A model generated the notes under the pieces. That model saw only the letters and a list, made by a program, of their open reading frames with translations. It did not search any database and was not told the DNA's origin. A stretch of DNA of 64,000 nt from Ceratodon purpureus (Eukaryota; Streptophyta; Bryopsida; Pseudoditrichales; Ditrichaceae). This document shows, in pieces, positions 46,907-59,580 of the stretch. The stretch is from contig CM026426.1 of assembly GCA_014871385.1 (NCBI GenBank), positions 71,249,377 to 71,313,376 of the forward strand, given 5' to 3'. A program made the position numbers and the translations under genes. Position 1 is the stretch's first letter. The number at the start of each line of letters is the position of its first letter.

Positions 46907-49266
46907 ATGGAGGGAAACCCAGCTCCGGCAGTGCCACTCACCAAGGCGGAAAGGAAGCGAATCAAAGATCGTGAACGGAAGCGTGGTGGTAAGAAGATGA
47001 AGAAGCGGCTTCATGTGTTGAACAACCCTGCAAAGTTGGCATTTAGAGGTTGAGAAGGCGAGCCAAAACCGTTGAAATATTCCACATGCGAGGAATCCAT
47101 TGAGTGGTGCCACATCACAAAACTATTTCCGCACGAGCGCCACAGAAATCACAGGACCTCAGACAAGGCAAACCTCACCTTTCGCTTCAATGCGGAGTTT
47201 GTTGAACGTTGTATACAAGTTTATCAGCATCTATACAAGCAACGATCTGTAGAATGCAATGATTCAGAAGCACCATTATTCATTTGTAGAATGGTGTATG
47301 CTAAGGTAGTGCTTCACAAAGTGGTGGATTGGTCCACCATCAAAACCACAAGGAGTGTTAGGGCGCCGACAGTGCGTGACATTCCCAAACAAAGGGTATA
47401 CCCAGATGGTGGCCTGGGGAAAAAAATGAAGGTAAAGCCACAAGAGAGGGAGCCTGAGACGGAAGAATCAGAAACAGATTTTGATTCCGATGGTCATCGT
47501 GAAGAAAGACTGCCACGTACAACTGCAGCACCAGCAAATATGGCTGTAGTGCCTCCAATCAACCATCCAGCGGACGTTATAGAACCTCACGTTTATGCGA
47601 ACATCAACTTCATGGAAAACGATCCGAATCCGGCAGCTAATTTTGAGGTGGTCGAAACTGCACCTGCGACGGATCTTGGTATGCCGGTTCTGGTTGGAGA
47701 TAATCAGTCTAACCAGAACGATGAGGTCAGGGAGTTGCAATTAAAGGTTATAAAAAAGGATGGTTTGATTGCAGAGTTACAAGAGACCATCCAAAATCTA
47801 CGATTGGAATCTGCAGGAAAAGATGCAGTAATAACTGATTTGCGCAATCAATTGCAAGAACGAGAAAGACCTCAATCTTCTCAAGCCAATGATCTACCTG
47901 TAGTTCAAGATCCAATGTTGGTGGATGAATCTTACATCAACAACACGGTTGATGTTGCAACGGCCGGTGTGTTGGAGAATATTTCCTCACCAGTAAAACG
48001 ACGACGGGTTGGAGTGATATTGCCTCCACTAGCCCCATACGCGCAACCCTATGTAGACATTGATGGACCATTAAGTCAAGATTCCTTGTCATTTCCACCC
48101 AATGCTCAAACGGAAGAAGTAGAAAAATTGAAGAGAGCCAATGATGAATTGCGGCTCCTTGTTTCAAAGTTCGCTAAATCATACTACGAGTGGAAAGTGG
48201 CAACCATTCTCAACGTTGATCGCGGTCGCCAGATTGCAATAGAGTTCAAGAAGATCGACGAATCATACTTGCAACACAACAGAACAATGGATTTTGGCCT
48301 CACTTCATGGACTAATGCAGATGATATGTTTCCATCCACTCTGCCAATGCAAGAATCAAATTCTAAACTCATAGATTGGGCAAAGTTGGATTTTGATGTG
48401 GAGAACGCAACTTCGTGCCATGATCTTCAAATGAAGGAAGGAGTTAAAAGCATAAAGCTTTGGCCAAATCCTCAACCATGGGTGTTGGATGGTTCGAAAG
48501 AATGTATGGTGTGTCTAAATCCATTTGGTCAGAAGGGTGGATGGGCAGTTGGATTATGTACCCATATGTTCCATCCAATGTGTTTAATTAACAATTTTTT
48601 GGTTAGGAGATTTTGCCCGATGTGCAAATCCCCATTCCATGAACGCTTGTACGAGGTTTTTGGACTCACTCCATACATGCCACCAAGCCATGAGAGAAAT
48701 CCCAAAAACACACCAGGTGAAGAGTACCGCAACATGTGGGGTGAAGATTTCATTTGGAGTTGGCGGGCCCAGACTCACTCGGTCTTCAAGAGCAATGTAA
48801 GTGACGAGTTGGGGTGGGAGAATGACCAGAAAGAGATGGTGAGGGTGTGCAAGAAAATAATTGGATCTGCGAAGGAGGACTAAGAGGTGCGAAATTTTTT
48901 CTATCAGACTTTGAATGGATATTGGGATGCAAAGCAAAACAAATTCCAAGTTGGTATGCACCTACAAGGCCTCATATCGAACAAGGATGGGAACTTGATT
49001 ACAGACACTGAAGGTCACGCCACTCTGAGCCCCGAGAAGCAATCCAAATGTCCCTTTCGGAGTGGAAGTATCTTTTCAGAAATGAAGCTGTTGACTTTCT
49101 TCTAGAGGAACACTCTCCACTTACATTGCGTACATTGGCACAATTGAGAAACTTGCAAAGTTTGCATTCTCTCAGTGAAACCGATGGCCCATTTCGGCGG
49201 ACACGAACGAGAGCGAGGCGCACCTTGACGCTGGACGATGGAGTGGGACCAAGTGGCATGGCGTAG
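46907..49266 (+). pseudogene. Coiled-coil / RING-H2-like protein carried by the hAT
   Basis: ATG at 46907 (MEGNPAPAVPLTKAERKRIK), a TGA at codon 49 (47051), then open to 48883. The N-terminal domain has SIEWCHITKLFPHERHRNH. A charged linker and a coiled coil (LQLKVIKKDGLIAELQET, near 47730-47870) follow, then a RING: CMVCLNPFG, GLCTHMFHPMC, FCPMCKSPF (C-x2-C, C-x-H-x2-HxxC, C-x2-C). After TAA at 48881 the same frame continues (RNFFYQTLNGYWDAKQNKF), then shifts near 49030 to LSEWKYLFRNEAVDFLLEEH, ending at 49266. So the ancestral protein was about 780 residues. The RING is the most canonical of the four RING-like genes here; ubiquitin-ligase activity would be expected if intact. Confidence 0.7.
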
Positions 49267-49554
49267 TAGATGCAGAGTATTACTAATAGTTACAACTTAT
49301 AGTAATAGAGCCTAGTTTTCGTATACTACAGTATTTGTAATGTTTTGGTTTGAAATGGTAATGAGATACTTTTACTTTCATAAATGTAGACAACAATGCA
49401 AAGTCCATGTATAACGAGTATCTCATTTTTCCCATGCTAAATTTACACAGTTGTCATTGCGCTTAGCCCCAATATATTATTCTGATGGAAATGTTAGTTT
49501 TTTTTGCATTGTCAAAAATTTACTATATGTACAAAATGGGCCGCACCCCAGACG

Positions 49555-49612
49555 TGCTCACGCCCCCGTCAATTCCGCTCGCGCCCCCCCCCTGAACCCG
49601 CTGGTGCCCCTT
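49555..49612. repeat. C-rich subterminal repeat at the right end of the hAT
   Basis: CCGCTCGCGCC, a C run and CCCGCTGGTGCCCC; inverted relative to the left array at 39236-39370. Confidence 0.6.
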
Positions 49613-49830
49613 TTGCATATATGGAATTCCCCGTCAGTGTTGGTTGTCCATGTCATCAATATGTTTCCCCTATAGGTAAGTTGTAAAAAAAAAAAAACTA
49701 ATCTAGTAATTTTCCTCCTCCAATCAATGTCCGATTTTCACCCGGGACCGACCGGTCCGTCCGTCCGTCCGTCCGTCCGTGTCCGGAAATTTTGCCCATG
49801 TCCGTCTGTTATGACAACCCTGGATAGCGA

Positions 49831-50346
49831 TACCTCAAGAGCTCATATCTGAGGATAGCAGTGATACGCATAATGTTGGAATTGGCCGCTATCGGTTATG
49901 GTGAGAGGTTTGTTTCTCATCTGACCAAGGTTTTAGAAGTACTGGTTGGTGTTTAGACAAGTACTAAGACTACTCAAACAGTACCATCAAAAGTACTCTT
50001 CGGACCTCAAATAGTGGTTCCTTACCTTAAATTATTGCCTCAGTTTATAAACCCAACTTAAATTCTTCCTTATTTAACTCGAGTGTGTTTTGTTTGATGT
50101 AGATGAATGGTTGTTCCTTAAGGGCTGAAAGGTTTTGCAGTAAGCCTACTTGTATCTATGGTACATCAAAAAAACGTACAAAGATGAAGTAAAGTTTATA
50201 TTCAGCCCTACAGATAGTACATAGGCTATTTGTCAATTGAAAATAATTCCGTTTATACGTGCATTAAGGGCAGCCGCATGAAAAAATACAAGAATGTGTA
50301 AATGTGTGCATGCTTAACAAAGTAAACATATGACAAAATGCCGAAG
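49831..50346. other. GTAC-bearing 3' flank of the U2 SUVR gene
   Basis: No coding. GTAC words at 49940-50010 and 50160-50220 mark it as U-type spacer. Confidence 0.45.
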
Positions 50347-51440
50347 TCACCTACTCCTACGCGGTGTACGAGGTGGCCTTTGGACTGCAAGTGGTATTGT
50401 ACTGTCTCTACACTTAGTACTCTTGCATTTACAAGTAAATTTAGGCAAATCTGGATCGTCTTTACCAAAATCAGTACCATAATCCCATGTTAGTTCTTCT
50501 CCAGGATAAATGATACGACTAGCGTAGAATGCCACATGGTAATAACGGCAATCAACACTCTCTATTGATACTGGGATGTCCACTAGGTTAGAATCTTCAC
50601 ACCTGTAGTACAAAAGGTCCACTGTCAAGGCACAACGGACTGGATACAAGGAAGGGGCGTCCTATATTTAGATAATGGAATTAGACTCTAACCTGTGGTT
50701 CAAAAATCAGGCAACATTCCCAAATCAAGTAGAGTCCAAGCACAAAGCATTGTTGTCGTCCAAATTCCGCTCTGTGGCCCAATCAGCATCAAGTTGCAAG
50801 GTATAGGACTGACCCCATCTACCATCAAATTTCTAATCATTTGCTCAGCATTAGTTACAATCTCTCCCATCAACTAAAAAACAAACGCACCTCTAGGTAT
50901 AAGCTCACATGTCCGAATCCCCCACCCTGTAAGGGCTGTACGAAAAACCTCTACTCGATACTTCATCCTCTGCTGAACAATACGATTGCCACAATCACCA
51001 CGACACCTACACTTAACATTGCACTCCTTAACAAATGGACGAGGCACATGACCCTCACAAACTTCATTTCCATTAAGACACTGTGAACCCTTCTTACAGT
51101 AGTTAGCATTGCCGGTGTTGAATTGATCAAGAGCCATGTCCTCCAAAAGTCCTCCGTCGCTGTAGCCGACTCCACCTAGGGACTGCTCTTGACATGCACA
51201 TGTACCACTCCCACGGAGACATTCCGAGGAACACAAGCAGTAGTCCCCGGGGCGGAAACTCTCTAAGGTAGTAGGTACGCGAGCCTGGTCATAGACCGCA
51301 CTAGAGTTCACATACTCAAAATAATGCATATCAATATCACACTGACCAACAAGGATAGGCACCCTCTCGAGCCCATTAGACAGATCTTCAGGATCATACC
51401 AACTGTCAGCCTGGTTGAGTCACATCCCACCAGACCACCT
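50347..51440 (-). pseudogene. SUVR1/2/4-type SET gene of U2 (disrupted)
   Basis: Upstream part QADSWYDPEDLSNGLERVP and pre-SET (CLCSSECLRGSGTCACQ, CNVKCRCRGDCGNRIVQQ) are followed by the SET start GWGIRTCELIPRGAFVF. A stop at about 50876 and a frame change follow in the SET core. Last exon (to 50347) is intact: RCEDSNLVDIPVSIESVD, YYHVAFYASRII, EELTWDYGTDF and post-SET CKCKSTKC. Intron and exon positions match U1. The middle SET segment cannot be read in one frame, so this copy is probably dead. Confidence 0.75.
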
Positions 51441-52293
51441 TCCACAAGTCATGATGCGAAAAAAAAAAAAGTACAAGAGAACACCTCAAGCGGAATAACC
51501 AAGAACCTACTGGACAGTTAGTCATCAAGGAATATGATCAATTAATTCATCAAGGATAAAACACAAAGGAAAAACATCAACGCCAAGGAGAAAAAATTGC
51601 ATCTCAGCCGTGAACAATTCTTGTTAGAGGGCCTCATAGATGAGGTACATGATACATCAAAGTACCTGCACAACCATTCTATCCAAGCATGCTAGCGCAG
51701 GTCGATAGATAATACAGCAAGAACAAAAAAAAAAAACAAAAATGATGAACTGTGAAAACAGTCCACTTCTACACTCATTCTATGTGTGGCCTCGCCGTCT
51801 TTTCATTGAGACAGCGCCACCTACCTTACCACCCTTCACCTTTTCTCCCCGTTTAGACTTAACCGCTGTTGAAGAAGGGGATTCTTCTGATGCGTGCTCT
51901 GCCTCCTTTGCATAGCGTGCTCTGGTTCGCACCTGCCCCTCCCATCGCCCTTCTCCCCCACTATTACCAGAAAAGTTCCCTCATCCCGCCCGAGGGACCC
52001 CTTCTTGCACCCACCCTCACGTATGCCCCTTCTCGCTGGGCTGCTGCCCCCTCCCGAGGGACCCTTGACTCCCCCCGCTAGACCGCCACCCCCTCCTGCA
52101 AGAGCATCGTCTCCTCCCGCTGGACTGCCGCGTCCTACTACTGGACTGCCGCCTCTCCTCCCTAGACCCCCTTCTCTTGCTAGACCGCCGCATCCTACCA
52201 GTGGACTGTTATTGATACCTGCATACACTTCTTGCCCCACTTCATTGCCGCCTCCCTTTAGTGGAATGCCGCCCACACCTGCTGGACCGCCTT

Positions 52294-52728
52294 CATTAGA
52301 GGAAAAATCAGGTCTCCAACGGGCCTTGTAAGACAGCCCGGATTAGGTGAGCTTCCTGCCCGCTGACACTTCTCTTCGAAATCTCATTGCTCGATATCCT
52401 GCCCGCTGACAACAAAATTCGCCTCGCTGACAGGAGGATCCGCTGACAACAGGATCCGGTACTGTCCAATGGGGTGATAGCAGTGGGCACACGGTCGGTG
52501 ACAGTGTCATTACTGCTTATATTGTCCAATGGGGGGGTGGGGTGGGGTGGGGTGGGGAAGGGAAGCGATTGGCTGGACCCCCCAAATGCCAACTGCTGTC
52601 ACTGCTGGCAGCATTTGGCGACCTGCTGGCACAGTTGGTGCCAGCAGGTAAAGTGCACGGGCATGCCCAAAACTTTGGCACGGAAAGCATGGAAAAGGCC
52701 CGTTGGAGACCCCAAACTGCTCCTAATG
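52294..52728. mobile_element. MITE copy 2, inserted in the U2 coiled-coil gene
   Basis: 435 bp, same TIRs and interior as copy 1 with a short deletion near the repeated CGCTGACA block and few substitutions. Flanked by CTT on both sides, possibly a 3-bp target duplication, but copy 1 shows none. Confidence 0.85.
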
Positions 52729-53326
52729 CTTCCGCTGGTGCTCCGCCTCCTTCCACTGGACTGCCCCCTCCTCCTGCTGAACTGGTTCCCTTCGCTGTTC
52801 CTCTACACTCCGTGCTTGAGTTCTTAGACGGTCTTGCCCCACTGTCCTTAGGCAAAGCCGGTAACGGACCCTCTGTCGGCTGGTCCAATTGATCACCATC
52901 TTCACGATCCCCTTCTTCACGATCCCCCTCGGCCTCGTCGGATGAAGCATCATCTTCGTCGTTGCCCCCTGAAATACTTGTGCCCGAGCTGGAATGCGAG
53001 GGAGACATTTTGATTTCTTCCTCATCCTCTCAAGAATCATCCCCACAGTCCAGTTCAGGTTCGGAGCCCTTCAAGGGATTGCCACCCGTCAAGCAATCCA
53101 TCACCACAGCTTGAACCGGCTTCCGTTCACTTATCTCTCCCCATAGTCCGAGCCGGGGCACGGTCTTTGCTATAACAGTCAGTGCGGCAACATATCCCTC
53201 ATCGTCCCGTGTAAAGCACTCTCCCTGAGTTGTCTCTCCCTCCACTATGCGACTTGGGGTGTTGAACGCCGAAAGAGGTGGTGCAAACCTCAAACTTGAG
53301 CTTGCCATAACACACGGCATCAGATA

Positions 53327-54271
53327 CTGTAGAAGTTGTAAACAATGTACTTAAATACACAAGCACTCTAGGATGTACTACTGAACCAGTACTATGTCTA
53401 CCTATAAAACTACACTAATGGAGCGGCTGTACTAATCGGGAGTACTTACTGTATTCCTTAAACCCCACTAGATTAGTGAGAAACCTAATGGACTTTTAGT
53501 ACCAATGGGATAGAATACAAGAAATACCTATTGTAGCTCCGTCAAGTATAGTGCTCACTGCGTACAACGGAAGTTAGTACATTTTCAACCGAGAGGTTGG
53601 ATTTTAAGTACAAAAAGTACTTTATCTACTTTTGCATGTACCTAAATATTTAACACTCTATACAAAGACAAAACTATAGTACCTACCCTCAACCGCGAGG
53701 TACTTTGCAATGTACACTAAATTTGTGTATCACATTGAAGTATATCCTTTTAATACACTTTCTCTTAGCCTAGTACACTAAGACATCTCGTGGTCACATA
53801 CTGTAAAGATCCCCATTCACCCTTTACACTCCGGTCGCAATTTCAGTACACATTGTATTAGTCTATTGGGTGTTCACTACTACTGTTTAACTCTGTGTAC
53901 CTTTCTTAGAAGCCAATATTGTACTAATCATACACCCTAAGCCAAACTTCTACAACTCGGAGTTTACTAAGTCACTTGCGGACTCAAATAGAAATGACAA
54001 AATACAAAAGCACTAGGGAGAAGGTATAGTACCGAAGCTCTCCATATTTCCTACTAAGTTGAGACCTTGCCCTGCTTAGTGTTTCATTCTCTAAGGTAAA
54101 CTATGTACCTCTGATCAAGCCTAGAATAGTCAAACAATTAACCAGAGAGTAGCGACAAAACTCTAGGGACAGCATACACTTACAAACCGTAAAGTGTCAT
54201 GAAGTCTAGAATCCAAAGAATTGCAAAGAATCGCAAAGGAGTGGCTTAATCTGCAAGTCACGTAAACTTAC
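53327..54271 (-). repeat. GTAC-rich intron in the U2 coiled-coil gene
   Basis: Many GTAC, AGTACT and TGTACT words; equivalent in position to U1 13144-14044 although the sequences barely align. Confidence 0.7.
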
Positions 54272-55907
54272 CATCCGCGGGCACCATCGCCTTAGCTTGG
54301 TCTATTCTCTCCTGCAATAATCTTCTTCTTTCCTCCCCCAATCCCAACATTCTGGTCCTCTCCAATAGCTCTGGAGATGGCTCTCCCCAGCCGAAGCTCC
54401 GATGCCAGTCTAGATGGGATAAGTCTCCGCACCCTACAGCCACACACTTGCAGCCTCTGGCATACAACATTGAAGCACAATAGGGGTGATACAGATGCCT
54501 ACAAGAGGACACAACTATATCATATTGCGGAAATGGAAAATTGCACAAGCAACAAGGAGTGATCTGTAAGAACTAGCTCTCCTTGGTGTGCTCAAACTCC
54601 AATGTCCTCGGATCTCCTCGTGCATACACCATCGGCTGGGGGCAGAAATTAGAGCCACTCTTTCCCTGTTTGAGCAGAAATTTCTCCGTAGCAAGGCCGT
54701 CGAATTGCATCTGTCCAGTTTCCAACCCTTGTGTCAATGACTGGATCTCCTCTTCGGCGAGCTTCAATTCCTCCTTCTCAGCTAAGACCTTCACATCTTC
54801 CGCCGCTATCTGTTCCTGGATTCCCTCCATTTTTATCTTCTCCTTGTAGACGTCGGAACCTTGCTCCTCTAGCCCTTTGATGAGCGTAGCCTTCTGTTCC
54901 TCTTGCTTCCTCAGTGTCTCCACACCCCACTCCGATCGTTTGCTCTTCCACATAGCGCTGTCGAGCCTCTCCTCGGCCTTCTTCTTCAACTCGCGCTTGC
55001 TCTTTAGCTCCATGTGTAGCGCCGCCATTAAACCTTCCACAACCTGCAAACGCTCCAGCGCTACTCCCTTGGTCAATACCGCACCCCTCCCTCCTTCTCA
55101 AATGTCCTCCAGCAGACAAATCCCAGATTCCCGTGCGGATTCAAGCCCACCATCTCCCTTTGTGTATCGATTCCTCCCTCCACTCGGCACTGTTCCCTCG
55201 GACTCCGCTATAGCACCTTGCTTCCCTCGACTCTGCTCCCCTTGATCATTCCCCTCCTTCACCCGCGAACCAGGCTCCACTTTGATTCCCCGCCACTCCA
55301 ATCCTCGCACGTTGATTTTTCTCTTGCCTTCCAAGGTCCTCGACTCGGCAATCTTCTTCCGCAGCTCATCCAACTTGGACCGGTCCAGCAGATACCGACT
55401 TCGTTGCCGCTTGTTCAAATGCACAACACTTGACCCGACCTCCACCCTCTTCATACTCTAGGGTGACCCCTTCAGCAAACCGCACCGTGATCAAGTTTGG
55501 GGTCTCTTCCTCTCCATGTTGGTAGAGAATAGGATGGAGATACTTCACTCGGTCAACGACCTCCGTTACCTTGCAATTCTGCCAATTAAAACCACTTCGC
55601 CCATCGTCTCCATACGGTTTCCCAAACAACTTCCGCAAGGAATCTGCGGGAACTGTACTCTGACCTCCCGGCGGACTTTGGCCTCTTCCTTGCTGCAGCC
55701 TTTGGAGCTTCCCCGCCTTCGCCCTACGCTCCCCCACCTTCGCCCCTTGCAGCAGGCCTTCCTTCTCTCGGACAGTCCCCCGAAGCAATCACTACCCTCT
55801 TCTTCGGGGCAACATTGTGGTCTTCTCCGCCAGCAGCTACCCCTCCTCCCACCCCCAATTTCACCTTTTTGCGCGCCGACCTATCAACACCATCTTCATC
55901 ACTCCAC

Positions 55908-55960
55908 TTGCCCTGCTTACTACGAGCTCTCCTTTTGCCCTGCTTACTACGAGCTCTCCC
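55908..55960 (-). repeat. 27-bp in-frame tandem duplication in the U2 coiled-coil gene
   Basis: Two copies encode RARSKQGK followed by R or W in the N-terminal basic region. Confidence 0.85.
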
Positions 55961-56344
55961 CAAACCACTTCTCCCGGCACGAGCACTGGTAGCGCTACCA
56001 GACCTCCCGCTGATCGCTCTGTCCATCGTCAAGCGAGCTCCAGGTACACACCCTCCAGCCCAACACGTGAAGTTCTTCCCGGCCTAGCCCCCAATGTGCT
56101 CAATGCCAACTGAAATGCCCCCAAAACAACTACGCCTTCCCCTCACCACAACTATGTCTCTTCCTCCCCCCGCCCTCCAAACCCTACACAAAGTAAAACC
56201 CTCAAGCCCCAACAAACACACCCAAGCAACCTAGTAACCAAGCAAAAAACCAGTAACCAAAAACTCAGTAAGCAAAAACCTCTTGTGCTAAACCCCTGAG
56301 ACTCTGCACAGCCTCCCTTCGAGGCAAGGTGCGAGTCACTAGCA

Positions 56345-56420
56345 TCGCGTGGTTTTCCGGTTACCGGTGATCACCGGTTGACTCGATGAATAACCAAAGT
56401 GGTAACAGGTGACCAATAGT
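56345..56420. repeat. CACCGGT-type motifs at the right end of U2
   Basis: CCGGTTACCGGTGATCACCG and TTGACTCG, then GGTAACAGGTGACC. Matches the motif style of the U1 right end. Confidence 0.5.
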
Positions 56421-56439
56421 TCTTAAACCCCTTCTCCTT

Positions 56440-58560
56440 GAGTCTGAGCATTTATTTCATTCATACCTCCCCTCATTCCTACACTCACCAACATGTAAGT
56501 ACGTTGCTGTAGAATGTATTTTCACGTGGAACATAAACTCTAAAATGATTCATAGTATCCTTTGTTCAAGAAAGTAGAAGGAAAAAAAAAAAAAATGACA
56601 GTAGAAATCAAGGAAATGAAAGGAAAAAATAAGAAAAGATAATGATAGAAGAAAAAGAATATACCATATAAACTTTTAAAAGTTGTATATACACATACTT
56701 ATATCATGTAGCAAATATTTCATTCCCCTTTTTTTTAAGTCCCATAATTGACATTCTAGAAGACTTATTTAGATCCTACCAATAACGGTGCTTCCTCACT
56801 TCTGAAGGATACATGTAATATTGCACGTCCTCGTATTTCCAAAAAAATATGAAGGTATTCTTATTCATTGGAATAGAAGACACCAAGATCACAATGTTTT
56901 TTTATTTTGAATTTTTTTCTCAACCGAGATGTGTATTTGATTTTGATAGAATGTTGTTTTTTTTTCTCTCAAACTAATAATTCAACTCCTTAATACTTAT
57001 GTCTTTGATTTTGATAGCATATTGTTTCTTCGTGTATTTATTCAACCCTTTATGTATTTGATATAATTTAACCCCTCACGTAGGCCTGATTTTCATAGCT
57101 AATTGTGTTTTTTCTTTTTCTTTTTTTGTTCCATTTCTAATTCAACCCCTTTTATGTTTTGTTTTGATGTTTTTTTTTTTTTTTCCTTTTTAATTCCTTT
57201 GTTTGTTTTTCATTTTTTTAGATTTAAAATTTAACCCCTAATTTTATTCAAGTTTCAATCCATTTATGATTTATGTATTCTAATTTCAATAGCTTATTGT
57301 GTTATTTTTTTTTATATAATTTAACCCCTTCTGTACTTGATTTCAATAGCTTATTGTTTTCTCTAGCCGTTAGTTTTTTATTTTTAATTCAATCCTTTTG
57401 TATTTGATTAAATGATAAGCTTCTTGTTTTTTTTATTTCCTTAAATAAATTAAAAATTCAGTCCCTTCTACAAGAAATTTGTGAACTTATTGTTTTGATG
57501 CACCAAATAAAAATTGGTTTGTAACCATATTCAAGAGAACACATCTACTTTATTTTATTTTCTAAGAGCACCTTTACATTCTTACAAATATATAGTTATA
57601 TAAAACTATTTGCTTGCATGTGTTATTCGTCTATTTAAGAAAGTTAAAGGTTCAATAGGTCCTGTAAAATTTCAACTAAAATAAAGATTAATTCATAGAT
57701 TAATTCTTCAAATTTTGAGTTCACTTTGATAATGATGAACACACATTTTTTATAGCATAAAGTGTAAACAATAGAATGTCTTCAATGAATCATGCACTTA
57801 ATTTTTGATTGAAGCAAAAAACTACCTTCGTCATACATACCTTACGTATAGAAAACATCCAATTATACAAATATACACTACTAATTAAAAAAAACTTAAC
57901 TTCATGAGAGTAATCTCTCTTTGTTCATTTCAACAATTGAATAATTCATAAATATAAATAATAATTACCATACTAAAAAATGGATGTGCGAGTTGATGAT
58001 ATTATTATCAAGCACAATGTATTCCAAAGCAACTAACACAGAGAACATGGGTCTCTTTAAAAAATTGTTCTCCAGAATCCCTTTCAAAATACATTTACAT
58101 TACATTATTGTACTCTAATTTAATATATATCTATTCTTATGTACTCCAATTTAATTTATATCTACTCTTATCTCTAGAATACTGTATAAATCCAATTATT
58201 TCACCAACATATTTTTCATCTGAAATTCATCTTAAAACACACTGAAGATGTCACTTATCCATAGCTCCTGGTGTCTTTATTAAATCCATAGTTTCAGAAG
58301 TAGGATGAGAATACATTTTGCGTTGGACAAGTCTGTCGGATAACAATACAGTGACACGTGGTGTGAACAATGTAGGATGCTTACAACCCCGTTCAAATCC
58401 AGATCCTCCCACCGCGGCTCGAACTCCCCTCCCGCCAGGCCAGTGTTTAAATTTCGACGGCGCCAAGCCTTCGCGTCGAGCTGGATCATAAGGTTCCAAA
58501 TCACGGCAAATCCCTTTGTGTCAGTTTTAGCTATCTTCAATGGCTGATCTTAATTTGAAC
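56440..58560. repeat. AT-rich spacer with a degenerate tandem array
   Basis: No gene. From about 56890 to 57470 a loose 60-80-bp unit recurs around eight times: TTTGATTTTGATAGCTTATT, a T run, then AATTCAACCCCTT. A GC-richer piece at 58380-58540 precedes the M2 left flank. Confidence 0.55.
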
Positions 58561-58798
58561 CACCATCCAGCGAGAAATTTGATGAACGGCTAGGATTGAT
58601 AGTGATAGTGTACAAGAAGTACACATACGTACTCCTAGGTCCCTACTGTACAAAACTGTTTTGCCAAAAGTGCACTACGTCTAGCGTACCATTACCCTTA
58701 GGCAAAAACAGACATCTCCAATATGCCTCGGTATATAGTCACATTGTAATGTAAAGTACAAATAATTATATTAATGTTATGGTTAATGCTAGACTTAC

Positions 58799-59580
58799 CT
58801 GGTAGATAAAACTTGTCAACACGTTCATAGGTAAAGTATACCAAGTACTGTGCTTAGTCTTTTTGCACCGTTTCAAATCTAAAGCGGATAATATTTCCTA
58901 AAATTGCTCAAATGGCATAAGTCCATATTTCTGAACCCTGAAAAGGGTGTGGACATCATTGGTCTTTACATGAGAGTCTTCTGTATGCCTATTAGAAAAA
59001 ACCTAAGAATTAGTAAATTCTAAACCAAAATCATGTAATAATGGGAGAAATAGTCATGACTTAAATTTGAATGAAGTAGTTAACTCACTTGTTAATATTA
59101 TTCATGACCTACATAACTAAGCCAATTCTGCCCTTAGTGCCCAAAAGAATGGAGTCCATCAGATAATGCCATGACTCATCAGACTTGTGTAGGCACTCTA
59201 CATGGTTCCACCATGCTTGACGGCGATGATTTCCATCACATACAAAGAACATCACATTTGTTAAACCTGCTAACTCAAGGACAAGCGAGAAAGGTGTTAA
59301 ACTTTTCATTCTTCTCATTCCAGATTGGTCCCCACCTAGCCTTATCAGCTTCTGACACCTCCTTTGTCTTTCCACCTTCATCTGTAGTTGTCACATAGAA
59401 AACCGATGCACCCTCATGATACCCGTGTGCAAACTCCTCCTCAAGTTTAGAGAGGTCACATTGCATCATCAGACGCACCATCTGCATAGCCTGCATTCTA
59501 CATAAAGGAATGTCAAATCTTGATGAACTAAATGGCTTCATTTGGAGACTTGAGATACTAGCAACTAAGTCTAGTTTATG
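58799..59580 (-). pseudogene. M2: partial copy of the ParB-like gene (exons 2 and 3)
   Basis: Exon 2 (about 59109-59580) encodes RFDIPLCRMQAMQMVRLM, then after a frame change VMFFVCDGNHRRQAWW and WHYLMDSILLGTKG. Exon 3 (58799-58980; acceptor GCATACAG, donor CAG/GTAAGT) encodes SHVKTNDVHTLFRVQK and STWYTLPMNVL, matching M1 SHVSTNLVHRLYRIQN and RTWYTLSVEAL. An acidic stretch (EEEENSDEEDDAFIGDEDE) just upstream resembles M1 exon 1. Stops near 59606 and 58897. No methyltransferase exons follow; the sequence passes straight to the flank shared with M1 (58560-58710), so M2 is internally deleted. Confidence 0.65.

Larger units (their letters stand above)
39005..49822. mobile_element. Giant (10.8-kb) hAT element with three genes
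   Basis: Left end starts CAGGGTTGT at 39005 and the right end finishes with its complement ACAACCCTG at 49814-49822. Both termini also contain CGGACAT and CCGT-repeat blocks (39033-39062, 49752-49786). Flanking 8-mers are GATAGTGG (38997-39004) and GATAGCGA (49823-49830), 6/8 identical, as expected for an aged hAT target duplication. Inside are the hAT transposase, a kinase-like gene and a coiled-coil/RING gene. Ordinary hATs are 2-5 kb, so this one is large and gene-bearing. The ends were found by eye; the transposase type independently fits the CAGGG ends and 8-bp duplication. Confidence 0.75.
51780..56032 (-). pseudogene. U2 coiled-coil / RING-like / charged protein (disrupted)
   Basis: ATG at 56032. 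Modules as in U1: LFGKPYGDDGRSGFNWQNC, KYLHPILYQH, VRFAEGVTLEYEEGG; then NKRQRSRYLL and VRGLEWRGIKVEPGS; a coiled coil (54.6-55.0 kb); RING-like CCLC, SSCRHLYHPYC; LDWHRSFGWGEPSPELLER. The donor at 54271 (GATG/GTAAGT) leads to an exon from 53326: FNTPSRIVEGETTQGECF, acidic DEDDASSDEAEGDREEGD, a Gly-rich region and an end at 51780 (RVRTRARYAKEAE...GGKVGGAVS). The Gly-rich region is split by MITE copy 2. Frame changes lie near 55.4 and 52 kb; stops include one near 53032. The Gly-rich SGG/PAGG repeats have no U1 counterpart. Confidence 0.65.
49831..56440. mobile_element. U2: partial second copy of the U1 transposon
   Basis: Contains, in the same order and orientation as U1, a SUVR-type SET gene and the coiled-coil/RING/charged gene, with GTAC-dense spacer (49930-50220) and intron (53327-54271), and CACCGGT motifs at the right end. 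The transposase half is missing: the unit stops at the hAT's right target duplication, and nothing like it lies left of the hAT. So U2 was truncated before or during the hAT insertion, or rearranged afterwards. Confidence 0.55.

Noticed and set aside
52308-53008. Frames crossing the MITE in U2
   Set aside because: The part inside 52294-52728 is MITE sequence; only the flanking Gly-rich stretches belong to the U2 gene.
58251-58540. Minus-strand frames left of M2
   Set aside because: No similarity to M1 exons, no domain and no splice context; probably chance.
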